Origin: an uncultured Latescibacterota bacterium
Lineage (GTDB): Bacteria > Latescibacterota > UBA2968
Assembly (NCBI GenBank): GCA_958295785.1
Contig: OY282377.1
Location: 2,246,394 to 2,310,393, forward strand
Length of the DNA stretch: 64,000 nt
Reading direction: 5' to 3'
The notes below the pieces were generated by a model. That model saw nothing but the letters and a program-made list of their open reading frames with translations, was not told where the DNA came from and did not search any database. The position numbers and the translations under genes are program-made. Of the stretch, positions 9,034 through 17,227 are shown one piece after another (the stretch's first letter is position 1; each line of letters opens with the position of its first letter).

Positions 9034-10443
9034 ATGGAAACGCTTGTACGGAAATGGGGCGATAGTTTGCCCCCGCATCAGGTAAGCGGAATGCTTTTAT
9101 CGGTGTGCGTCCGCGTTCTTATGTGGTTGCTTTGGCCTTTCTTCGCGTCTCGCGTCTCGCGTCTCGCCTTTGCCTTATGCCTAATTTTGACGCTGTCGTC
9201 CGTTTGCGCGGCGGCGATTGGCGGTGGGCAGGCCAATGTCGGCAAAGTGCTCATCCCAATGGATTTGTCGCAAACCGATCATCTCAAAGCCTACGGCATT
9301 GCGTTTTGGGCCTTGCAGGAGGGCCATCCCGTGGAGTGGTTGCTCAATTATCGGGGCGGTGCCTTTCTCATGGACTTCCACGAGACCATTGTGCGCGAAG
9401 CCCGGATACGCGCCGTATCCTTTCAGGCCATTTCAGCAGCGCAGGCCACGCGCATCTACGCCGATATCGAAGCGGCCAACATGAACCGCACGCGCCTTGA
9501 AAAAGCGCCGCGCATTGCGGTCTATACCCCGCCGCACAAACAGCCATGGGACGACGCCGTCACTTTGGCTCTGACTTATGCGGAAATTCCCTATACCACC
9601 TTGTGGGACGAGGGAGTGCTATCCGGCAAACTCGAGGACTACGACTGGCTGCACTTGCACCACGAAGACTTTACGGGACAATACGGCAAATTTTATCGCA
9701 GCCACGGTCGCCAACTCTGGTACCGGCGGCAACAGGCCGAGTTTGAAGCCCTGGCGCGCAAGTTGGGATTTGCCAAAGTCTCGCAACTCAAGGGCGCGGT
9801 TGCACAGGCCATTTACAACTATGTCGCGCAGGGCGGATTTCTCTTTGCCATGTGCTCGGCAACCGATACCTTTGACATTGCCCTCGCGGCCCGCGGGATC
9901 GATATTGTCGATGGCGTTTACGATGGCGACCCGCCCGATCCCCTGTCGCAACAAAAACTCGATTTTTCGCGCACAGTTGCCTTTGAAAATTTCGATCTGG
10001 TGATGAATCCGATGGAATACGAATACGCGGATATCGACCTGTCGCCCACGGAAATGAGCCAGGTCAAAAATGCCGATGTCCACGCCTTTTCCCTGTTTGA
10101 ATTTTCCGCCAAATACGATCCCGTGCCCGCGATGCTCACGCAGAACCACACGCCCATTGTGCCCGGCTTTTTGGGCCAAACCACGGCTTTTCGCAAAGAC
10201 CGCATCAAAAAATCCGTGACCATTATGGGCGATATCCCCGGTACAAACCACGTCAAATACATCCACGGCAACATCGGGCGGGGCACGTTCACATTTTACG
10301 CGGGACACGACCCGGAAGACTACCAACACTTTGTCAACGACCCCCCCACGCAACTCGCCTTGCACAAAAATTCGCCGGGCTATCGCCTCATCCTCAACAA
10401 TATTCTCTTTCCCGCGGCGAAAAAGGAGAAACGCAAGACGTGA
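9034..10443 (+). CDS. Exported DUF4159-like conserved protein, repeat-modified N-terminus
   Basis: Encodes about 469 residues if ATG 9034 (GGAG upstream) is used; ATG 9091 is a fair alternative. Hydrophobic segments at residues 20-36 and 44-60 end in a signal-peptidase-like VCAAA site, and the conserved mature protein starts around GKVLIPMDLSQTDHLKAYG. The C-terminal half has an NYVAQGGFLFAMCSATDTFD segment and GRGTFTFYAGHDPEDYQH, which resemble DUF4159/ThuA-like folds. Database relatives are, as I recall, sometimes labelled asparagine synthetase B, but I see no amidotransferase or synthetase motif. The codons for residues 36-47 come from a CGCGTCTCG tandem repeat otherwise found between genes. 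The function is unknown; it is probably part of the DUF4175/MoxR set. Confidence 0.7.
   Translation: METLVRKWGDSLPPHQVSGMLLSVCVRVLMWLLWPFFASRVSRLAFALCLILTLSSVCAAAIGGGQANVGKVLIPMDLSQTDHLKAYGIAFWALQEGHPVEWLLNYRGGAFLMDFHETIVREARIRAVSFQAISAAQATRIYADIEAANMNRTRLEKAPRIAVYTPPHKQPWDDAVTLALTYAEIPYTTLWDEGVLSGKLEDYDWLHLHHEDFTGQYGKFYRSHGRQLWYRRQQAEFEALARKLGFAKVSQLKGAVAQAIYNYVAQGGFLFAMCSATDTFDIALAARGIDIVDGVYDGDPPDPLSQQKLDFSRTVAFENFDLVMNPMEYEYADIDLSPTEMSQVKNADVHAFSLFEFSAKYDPVPAMLTQNHTPIVPGFLGQTTAFRKDRIKKSVTIMGDIPGTNHVKYIHGNIGRGTFTFYAGHDPEDYQHFVNDPPTQLALHKNSPGYRLILNNILFPAAKKEKRKT
9138..9170 (+). repeat. CGCGTCTCG short tandem repeat inside a coding region
   Basis: Three back-to-back copies of a 7-base unit (CGCGTCT) lie within the signal-peptide region of the 9034 gene. 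Similar GAGACGC / GCGTCTCGCC words occur between genes at about 21970-21995, 22628-22735, 24377-24400, 24818-24830 and 62606-62620. Confidence 0.6.
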
Positions 10444-10541
10444 GGAGTCCGTGGTGAGTCCCTGCACGGCCCCCCTCTGAATCGGGATTGAAGGATTAGA
10501 AGCCGTCATCCCACTTTGCACTTTCACTTCGAGGAAATCGC

Positions 10542-11537
10542 ATGCACCAAGTCACACGCGACAAAGACCTTCAGACCGTTGAACAGTTGAAAACCGCCTG
10601 CGATCAGATCACCGCTGAAATTGGCAAAGTGATCATCGGACAGCGGGACATCGTCGATCAACTCCTCATCGCCCTGCTCTGCGGGGGGCATTGTTTGCTC
10701 GTTGGCGTGCCGGGGTTGGCGAAGACCCTGCTCATCAGCACCCTTGCCCGCGCTTTGGACTTGTCGTTTAGCCGCATCCAGTTCACGCCCGACCTGATGC
10801 CGTCCGACATCACGGGCACCGAAGTCCTCGAAGAAGATCACGGCACGGGCCACAAAGCATTTCGCTTTGTCAAGGGCCCGTTATTTGCCAACATCATTTT
10901 GGCCGACGAGATCAACCGCACCCCGCCCAAAACGCAGGCCGCTTTGTTGCAGGCTATGCAAGAGCACGAAGTCACGGCTGGCGGCGGAACCTTTCGCCTT
11001 GAAGAACCGTTTTTTGTTTTGGCAACGCAAAATCCCATTGAACAAGAAGGCACCTATCCCCTGCCCGAAGCCCAACTCGACCGCTTTATTTTTAATTTGT
11101 GGATCGATTATCCCACCGAAGAAGAGGAACGCGCCATTGTCAAAGCCACCACAGGGGCGCAAACCCACGACATAAAACCCGTGCTCAATGCGGACCAAAT
11201 TCGCACCCTTCAGCAACTCATCCGCAAAGTTCCCGTTGCCGATCACATCGTCGAGCACGCGGTGGGGTTGGTTCGCAAAACGCGCCCCCAAAATGCAGAC
11301 GCATCCCGCGATATCGCGCGCATGCTCAGATGGGGCGCCGGGCCGCGCGCCTCTCAGTGCCTCATCTTGGGCGCCAAAGCGCGTGCCGTGATCAGCGGTC
11401 GCTTTGCCCCTTCTCTCGAAGACGTGTCTTTTGTCGCCAAACCCGTGTTGCGCCATCGCTTGGTCACGAGTTTCAACGCCGAAGCCGAAGGCATCACCAC
11501 TGCGGATCTGATCGATCAACTGCTGGCGGAATCCTGA
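10542..11537 (+). CDS. MoxR family AAA+ ATPase
   Basis: Encodes 331 residues, the usual MoxR length. Walker A is GVPGLAKT (residues 55-62), Walker B is ILADEINR (about 119-126), and sensor-1 lies in FVLATQNPIEQEG. MoxR ATPases act as chaperones that load metal or assemble VWA-domain protein complexes. ATG at 10542 has GAGGAAATC upstream. It follows the DUF4159/DUF4175/TPR genes in the same direction, so it is probably the ATPase of that set. The DUF58 and VWA-domain genes that normally follow moxR are absent; a MITE-like repeat and dnaE come next. Confidence 0.93.
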   Translation: MHQVTRDKDLQTVEQLKTACDQITAEIGKVIIGQRDIVDQLLIALLCGGHCLLVGVPGLAKTLLISTLARALDLSFSRIQFTPDLMPSDITGTEVLEEDHGTGHKAFRFVKGPLFANIILADEINRTPPKTQAALLQAMQEHEVTAGGGTFRLEEPFFVLATQNPIEQEGTYPLPEAQLDRFIFNLWIDYPTEEEERAIVKATTGAQTHDIKPVLNADQIRTLQQLIRKVPVADHIVEHAVGLVRKTRPQNADASRDIARMLRWGAGPRASQCLILGAKARAVISGRFAPSLEDVSFVAKPVLRHRLVTSFNAEAEGITTADLIDQLLAES

Positions 11538-11556
11538 AAATCCTCCAATGGGTGTT

Positions 11557-12028
11557 ATACCAAATTGAATAGTTGTTGTCCTCATGTGATGCGCTATGTT
11601 GCCAGCAAGCGATCCCCTTGCCGTTCCGCAGTCATTCAGAAAAGCCATCGCAAAAATGCGATCACAAAATACCGTCACACAAAGCCATCGCGCACAGCGC
11701 GCAAGGCCGTTTGGCAACCCACCTCCCTCTTGCAACTTTCTTCGCAGGCCAACGCATGTCGTCCTATTACAAAAGCGCTTTGCGCTGTGCCAGCCTCTCG
11801 GCGCATGAAAGCGGCATTTTTGAACTGCTAAGGCAGTTGTACCCCGCTCGCCTACTTTTTTTTGCTGTTGAAAAAAAGTCGGTCGCCGCACGCCGTAGGC
11901 ACAGGCGTAGCCAACGCATCGAAGGCAACAACCGATGCTGTAGGGCCAAACGCTTTACGTAAGTCTGTTCCCCATTCCTCATTCCTTGATGGGAGGCAGG
12001 ATACGGACAACCTAAAATCAAATTGGTG
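11557..12028 (-). repeat. MITE-like dispersed repeat, copy C (complete, inverted)
   Basis: A full-length copy on the minus strand, about 472 bp. The end near 11557 reads ATACCAAATTGAAT and the end near 12028 reads AAAATCAAATTGGTGT; these are the two terminal inverted repeats. It contains the GGGGTACAACTGC hairpin and the GCCTGTGCCTACGGCGTGCG block on the minus strand. It separates the MoxR gene from dnaE. ORFs within it are not conserved between copies. Confidence 0.85.
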
Positions 12029-12211
12029 TTAATCTGGGGTTGCTTTTTCCGCCCGCGCATTTTAGATTGAAGATCGCAATCCTCTCTCCCATTTCCCCGC
12101 ACGCCTTTCTCCCTTCATCTGCATTTATCCGCGTTCATCCGCGGTTGCTTTTCACTGGTTGCTTTTTTGAGATGTCCTTCCCCCAACATCTCCATTTACA
12201 GGAGTTTGTTG
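12029..12211. other. dnaE leader region
   Basis: Contains TTCATCTGCATTTATCCGCG-type repeat words (about 12113-12150) and then the AGGAG ribosome site (12200-12204), placed 7 bases before the dnaE ATG. No clear promoter hexamers were found. Confidence 0.45.
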
Positions 12212-15200
12212 ATGAAATCCTCTGACTTTGTCCATTTGCACAGCCACACCATGTACAGCCTGCTCGACGGCGCGTCCAGAATTGAAGACATGGCCCAAAT
12301 CGCGGCGGAATGGGGCATGCCCGCGGTTGCCATGACCGATCACGGCAACCTCTTTGGCGCGATTGATTTTTACCGCGCCATGCGCGATGTGGGCATCAAC
12401 CCGATCATCGGATGCGAAGTGTATTGCGCCCTCGGCAGTCGGTTTGACAGAAAATCCGCGCCCGGTCTTCAGAGCAATTCAAACCATCTGGTCTTGCTGG
12501 TCAAAAATGAAACGGGGTACAAAAACTTGATCAAACTCGTGTCTGCGGGGTATCTCGAGGGCTTTTACTACAACCCGCGCATTGACAAAGAATTGCTGCG
12601 CCAGCACGCGGACGGTCTGATTTGCCTCTCGGCGTGCATCGGCGGCGAAATTCCCTATTTGATCGAGCGCGAGGGGCATAAGGCCGCGCAAAAAGCGGTG
12701 GAAACGTACCGCGATATTTTTGGCGAGGATTACTATTTGGAGATTCAGCGGCACGGCATTGACAAAGAGAACAAAATCAATCCCGGCTTGGTCAAACTGC
12801 ACGAGGAGATGGGCGTGCCCTTGGTGGCGACCAATGATTCGCATTTTACCCGCGCCGAAGACCACGAAGCACACGCGGCCCTCGTCGCCATCCAAACGGG
12901 CAAAACCCTCAATGACCCCAAGCGCATGTGCTATCCCGAAGGCGTGTATTTCAAATCCGCGCAAGAGATGTACGAATTGTTTCGGGATATGCCCCACGTC
13001 TTGGAACCCACGCTCGAGATCGCCGAAAAATGCAATCTGGAAATCTCGTTTGACGAGTACCGCGCGCCGGATTTCCCCTTGCCGCACGGCTACGATTCGG
13101 CCAGCGAGTACTTGGGCCACCTCGCCCGCGAGTGCATGGCAAACCGCTGCAAAGCCATCACATCCGAACACGAGGCGCGTTTGAAGTTCGAGTTGGGCGT
13201 GATCGACCAGACCGGGTATCCGGGCTATTTTTTGATTTTGCACGATCTGGTGGAATTTTCCAACGCGCACGGCATTCGCGCAGGCGCGCGCGGGTCCGCG
13301 GTGAGCAGTTTGGTCGCGTATTCGCTGGGCATCACGGCGGTGGATCCCATCGAATACGGCTTGGTGTTCGAGCGGTTTTTGAATCCCGAACGAATTTCCC
13401 CGCCGGATATCGACCTCGACATTGCGGATCGCGACCGCGAGCGCGTGATCGACTACGTGGTGCAAAAATACGGGCGCGACAATGTGTGTCAGGTCATCAC
13501 CTTTGGCACGATGGGCGCCAAGGGCGTGATCCGAGACGTGGGACGGGTGTTGGACTTGCCGTTTTCAGAAGTCGATAAAATTTCAAAACTCGTGCCCGCA
13601 GAATTGAAAATGACGCTGAACAAAGCCCTGGATCAGGTGCCCGAGTTGCGCGCGACCTCAGAAGACGAAGGCACGGGGCAAAAAATGATCGGCATTGGCA
13701 AACAACTCGAAGGTCTGGCGCGTCACGCCTCCATCCACGCAGCCGCCGTGGTGATCACACCCGAACCCGTGACCGAGTTTATGCCCGTGTACAAAGCGCC
13801 CAAGGGCGGCGAGGTGATGACGCAATACAATATGCACCACGTAGAAGACTTGGGCTTTTTGAAGATAGATTTTTTGGGGCTTCGCAACCTCACGGTGATC
13901 GACGACGCGGTCAAAATGGTCAAGGCCAATTACGGCATCGAGGTCGATGTGGATAACCTGCCCTTAGACGACGAGGCGACCTATCGCCTGTTCGGCCGGG
14001 GCGATACAACGGGGATATTCCAGTTTGAAAGCTCGGGGATGAAGGGCTACTTGCAGCAACTCAAGCCCGATGCCATCGGCGATATTATTGCGATGAACGC
14101 GCTTTACCGCCCAGGCCCGATGCAGTACATCCCCAACTACATCGACCGCAAGCACGGCCGGGAAGACGTGAGCTATGACGACGAGAAGATGCGCCCGGCC
14201 CTAGAAGAAACCTACGGCATTATCACGTACCAAGAGCAAGTGCAACGGCTGTGCCGCGACTTGGCCGGGTTCACGCTCGCCAAAGCCGACGGCATTCGCA
14301 AAGCCATGGGCAAAAAATTGGCCGATGTGATGGAGCAGTATCGCATGGAATTTTTGGCCGGGGCCACGGGCCACGGCGTTAAAAAAGCCACGGCGGAAAA
14401 AATTTGGCGCGACATCGAGGTGTTCTCCGGCTACGGATTCAACAAAGCGCACAGCGCGGGCTATTCGATGGTGGCCTATCAATGCGCCTATCTCAAAGCG
14501 CGTTATCCGGCCGAGTTCATGGCGGCCAACCTCAACAGCGAAATTGGCGATATCGAGCGGCTGGTCGTTTTGATCGAAGAATGCCGACGCATGGGCCTCG
14601 AGGTCCTGCCCCCCGATGTGAATGAAGGGCAAGTCGATTTTGTCGCGTCCAAAAAGCAGATCCGAATGGGCATGGCCGCCATCCGCAATGTGGGGCGCGG
14701 CGCGGTGCAAGCCATTGTCGCGGCCCGCGAATCCGATGGCCCGTTCGAGTCCCTGTTCGATTTTTGCGACCGAGTCGATTCGCAGGCGGTCAACCGGCGC
14801 TGCGTTGAAAGCCTGATCAAAGCCGGCGCCTATGACTGCGTGCCCGGGCACCGCGCACAGTTGTTTGAAGCAGTAGATCGCGCCCTGGAAATGGGACAGT
14901 CCGCACAGTCGGATCGCGCACGCGGGCAGATTTCCCTGTTTGAATCCGCGGGGATGCAACCGCAAGTGGTCAACGACCGCTCCTTGCCCGACACAGTGGC
15001 ATGGACCGAGCGCGAACGCCTCGCGCACGAAAAGGACATGCTCGGCTTTTATCTTTCTGGGCACCCGCTGGCGCGATACCGCACGGATTTGGAGAAAATG
15101 GGCATCCTGTCAAGCGGCGACTTAGAGGGGTTGCCCGACGGCGCGGGCGTGCAGATGGGCGGCGTGCTGATCGAGGTCAAATCCCATACGGCGCGCGATG

Positions 15201-15697
15201 GCAAGCCCATGGCGTTTGGCACGCTGGAAGACCTGAGCGGCGCGGTTGATTTGGTGGTGTTTCCCGACAATTTTGAAAAATTGCGCGAGCGTCTCTCGGT
15301 CGATGAAATGGTGGTTTTGCAAGGCCGATTCTCCGCGCACAATGGGCGGCAGTCCGTGCAGGTCGAAAACGTGATCCCCATTGAACAGGCGCGCGAGCAA
15401 CTCGCCGATACGGTCAATGTCCTGCTACCGGGGGATTTTATTCGGATGGAACGCCTGCAATCCCTGCACACCGTATGCCTGAAACACCCGGGCGCGTGCC
15501 AGTTGCGATTGCATCTGAAATTGGAGCGCGACTCCCCCACCGTGATCCTGTCCCGCCGCGTTCAGGTCTTGCCCTCTGACGCGCTGTTGCGAGAAATTGA
15601 TGAACTCACAGACGGCAGGGCCAATGCCTGGGTCTCGACCGAAGCAACGCGCGCCCGCCGCGCCGCGAGACGCCAAGAGGCAGGGGTCGGTGGTTAG
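12212..15697 (+). CDS. dnaE: DNA polymerase III alpha subunit
   Basis: Encodes 1161 residues, the normal DnaE length. It is the replicative polymerase of the bacterial replisome. The N-terminal PHP domain keeps metal-binding residues (HLHSHT near residue 8, MTDHG near 45, NDSHF near 211), so it may still bind metal. The catalytic palm motif PPDIDLD places two aspartates at residues 401 and 403, after the IRAGARGSAVSSL segment. QISLF at 906-910 matches a beta-clamp binding motif. An OB domain (about 985-1070) completes the protein. ATG 12212 with AGGAG at 12200 is chosen over the upstream in-frame ATG. An intrinsic terminator follows at 15736. No second polymerase or dnaQ is nearby. Confidence 0.97.
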   Translation: MKSSDFVHLHSHTMYSLLDGASRIEDMAQIAAEWGMPAVAMTDHGNLFGAIDFYRAMRDVGINPIIGCEVYCALGSRFDRKSAPGLQSNSNHLVLLVKNETGYKNLIKLVSAGYLEGFYYNPRIDKELLRQHADGLICLSACIGGEIPYLIEREGHKAAQKAVETYRDIFGEDYYLEIQRHGIDKENKINPGLVKLHEEMGVPLVATNDSHFTRAEDHEAHAALVAIQTGKTLNDPKRMCYPEGVYFKSAQEMYELFRDMPHVLEPTLEIAEKCNLEISFDEYRAPDFPLPHGYDSASEYLGHLARECMANRCKAITSEHEARLKFELGVIDQTGYPGYFLILHDLVEFSNAHGIRAGARGSAVSSLVAYSLGITAVDPIEYGLVFERFLNPERISPPDIDLDIADRDRERVIDYVVQKYGRDNVCQVITFGTMGAKGVIRDVGRVLDLPFSEVDKISKLVPAELKMTLNKALDQVPELRATSEDEGTGQKMIGIGKQLEGLARHASIHAAAVVITPEPVTEFMPVYKAPKGGEVMTQYNMHHVEDLGFLKIDFLGLRNLTVIDDAVKMVKANYGIEVDVDNLPLDDEATYRLFGRGDTTGIFQFESSGMKGYLQQLKPDAIGDIIAMNALYRPGPMQYIPNYIDRKHGREDVSYDDEKMRPALEETYGIITYQEQVQRLCRDLAGFTLAKADGIRKAMGKKLADVMEQYRMEFLAGATGHGVKKATAEKIWRDIEVFSGYGFNKAHSAGYSMVAYQCAYLKARYPAEFMAANLNSEIGDIERLVVLIEECRRMGLEVLPPDVNEGQVDFVASKKQIRMGMAAIRNVGRGAVQAIVAARESDGPFESLFDFCDRVDSQAVNRRCVESLIKAGAYDCVPGHRAQLFEAVDRALEMGQSAQSDRARGQISLFESAGMQPQVVNDRSLPDTVAWTERERLAHEKDMLGFYLSGHPLARYRTDLEKMGILSSGDLEGLPDGAGVQMGGVLIEVKSHTARDGKPMAFGTLEDLSGAVDLVVFPDNFEKLRERLSVDEMVVLQGRFSAHNGRQSVQVENVIPIEQAREQLADTVNVLLPGDFIRMERLQSLHTVCLKHPGACQLRLHLKLERDSPTVILSRRVQVLPSDALLREIDELTDGRANAWVSTEATRARRAARRQEAGVGG

Positions 15698-15735
15698 CGG
15701 TCGGGAAAACAAGTGGTCAGCAGTGAGCAAAACAA

Positions 15736-15779
15736 AAGCCCCGACGATTTTTGTATCGTCGGGGCTTGTTATTATTTTT
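15736..15779 (+). terminator. Intrinsic terminator downstream of dnaE
   Basis: A 13-bp perfect stem, AAGCCCCGACGAT paired with ATCGTCGGGGCTT, closes a 6-base loop and is followed by GTTATTATTTTT. It lies 38 bases after the dnaE stop and ends that transcript. Confidence 0.9.
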
Positions 15780-15824
15780 CATCCTAACGCGGAACCCAAT
15801 CCCAAAAATCCCGATTCAGACAAT

Positions 15825-15863
15825 GGGCGGGCACGGGGGCACCGCCCCTGCGTTTTCACGCCT
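15825..15863 (-). repeat. GGGGC/GCCCC hairpin repeat element
   Basis: Copy of the dispersed hairpin lying between the convergent dnaE and rodA genes, just past the rodA stop codon. Confidence 0.65.
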
Positions 15864-15901
15864 TGCACTCAGCACTCGCCTTTCACCTGCGGATGCTTCT
15901 T

Positions 15902-17125
15902 TTAATAATCCTCTTTGTACCTGCTGGCGTAAATATTGAGCAGCAGGCCGCAGAGGCTTATGTTCATGATGAGGGTCGAGCCGCCGTAGCTCAAAAAGGG
16001 CAAGGGCAGGCCCGTGACGGGCATGACGCCGATGGTCATGCCGATGTTGACAAAAATGTGAAAGAGGAGAATGCTCGCCAAGCCCACGGCGACCAAGCTG
16101 GAGAAGCGGCTTTTGGCCTGCACGGCAATGGACAGGGCGCGCCAGAGGATGAACATAAACAACGCCAAAACAAAAACAGCACCGATAAACCCAAACTCTT
16201 CGCAGATCACGGCAAAAATAAAGTCGGTGTGTTGTTCGGGCAAAAAGGCGAGTTTGGTTTGCGTGCCGCCCAAAAATCCCTTGCCCGTAAGCCCGCCGGA
16301 TCCAATGGCGATTTTGGATTGGATAACCTGATACCCCGCGCCGAGCTTGTCTGTATTGGGATCGAGAAAGGTGAGGATGCGGCGTTTTTGATAGTCGTGA
16401 AGTTTGTTTTCCCACATATAGGGCGCGCCGATAGCGACAGCGAGATTGACAGATAGGAGGGTGATCGCGGTGAATAAGCGGGGGCGTCCAAAGAACACAC
16501 TGCCCAAAAGCACGATCAGCAACGGCAAGAGCGTCCAAAAATGAAAGGAGCAGATCAGGGTGAGAACGGGCGAGACGAAAAAAAACAAATGCAGGGGTTT
16601 GGCACCGGCCCAGAAGAACATGGGCAAGATCAGGGCACTAAACACCAAGGCCGTGCCCAAATCGGGTTGCTTGAAAACCAGGAGGATGGGAACGAGAACG
16701 AGCAACAGCGGCGGAACAAAGGTCAGCACCCGGTTCAGGTCGCGTTTGCGATAGGACAAAAAGCGCGCGAGCGCCAAGACGGTCGCGATCTTCGTCAATT
16801 CAGAGGGTTGGACGTAAATGGGGCCGATGCTGAACCAGCGTTGGTCGCCCCATTCGAACACGAGGATCAAAAGTGCAACCGCGAGGCCGTAGAAGATATA
16901 GGCAAAGGCGTAATAGATTTTGATGGGAATGGCCATGGCGATGACGAGGGCCACCCCTCCGATCAGCACCCAAGTCATCTGCTTTTCATAAATGTCGCTG
17001 GGCAGGCCCGAATCCCAATCGTAGCTGGCACTGTAAAGAGCGGTAACGCCCATGCCAAGGCCCAAACATATCGCTGCGATGAGGCCAATATCGAGGTCGC
17101 GTCTGACAAATCGAGAAAGGTTCAT
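15902..17125 (-). CDS. rodA: Rod-shape determining protein RodA (SEDS peptidoglycan glycosyltransferase)
   Basis: Encodes 407 residues with about ten membrane helices. SEDS landmarks include GDQRWFSIGPIYVQPSEL around residue 112, the FKQPDLGTALV segment, and GGLTGKGFLGGTQTKLAFLPEQHTDFIFAV near the C-terminal half, followed by PLPFLSYGGS. SEDS proteins polymerise lipid II together with a class B PBP, and PBP2 is encoded immediately upstream. ATG 17125 has GAGGTAAC. A gap of 102 bases separates it from mrdA and contains the GACGAATA and CACAACTGC..GCAGTT repeat words. RodA rather than FtsW is chosen because of the mreD-mrdA context. Confidence 0.95.
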   Translation of the reverse strand: MNLSRFVRRDLDIGLIAAICLGLGMGVTALYSASYDWDSGLPSDIYEKQMTWVLIGGVALVIAMAIPIKIYYAFAYIFYGLAVALLILVFEWGDQRWFSIGPIYVQPSELTKIATVLALARFLSYRKRDLNRVLTFVPPLLLVLVPILLVFKQPDLGTALVFSALILPMFFWAGAKPLHLFFFVSPVLTLICSFHFWTLLPLLIVLLGSVFFGRPRLFTAITLLSVNLAVAIGAPYMWENKLHDYQKRRILTFLDPNTDKLGAGYQVIQSKIAIGSGGLTGKGFLGGTQTKLAFLPEQHTDFIFAVICEEFGFIGAVFVLALFMFILWRALSIAVQAKSRFSSLVAVGLASILLFHIFVNIGMTIGVMPVTGLPLPFLSYGGSTLIMNISLCGLLLNIYASRYKEDY

Positions 17126-17227
17126 AGTTACCTCGAGATGGGATGCGATCCGCGGATGGGATTCAATCCCAAAGCGGGATGAACTGCTGTCGCAGTTGTG
17201 CCTCGTTCCGTTGATTCGCCGATTCGT

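Noticed and set aside
12167-12211. Alternative dnaE start at 12167
   Set aside because: The PHP domain begins with the protein from 12212, which has an AGGAG site; the extra 15 residues are not typical.
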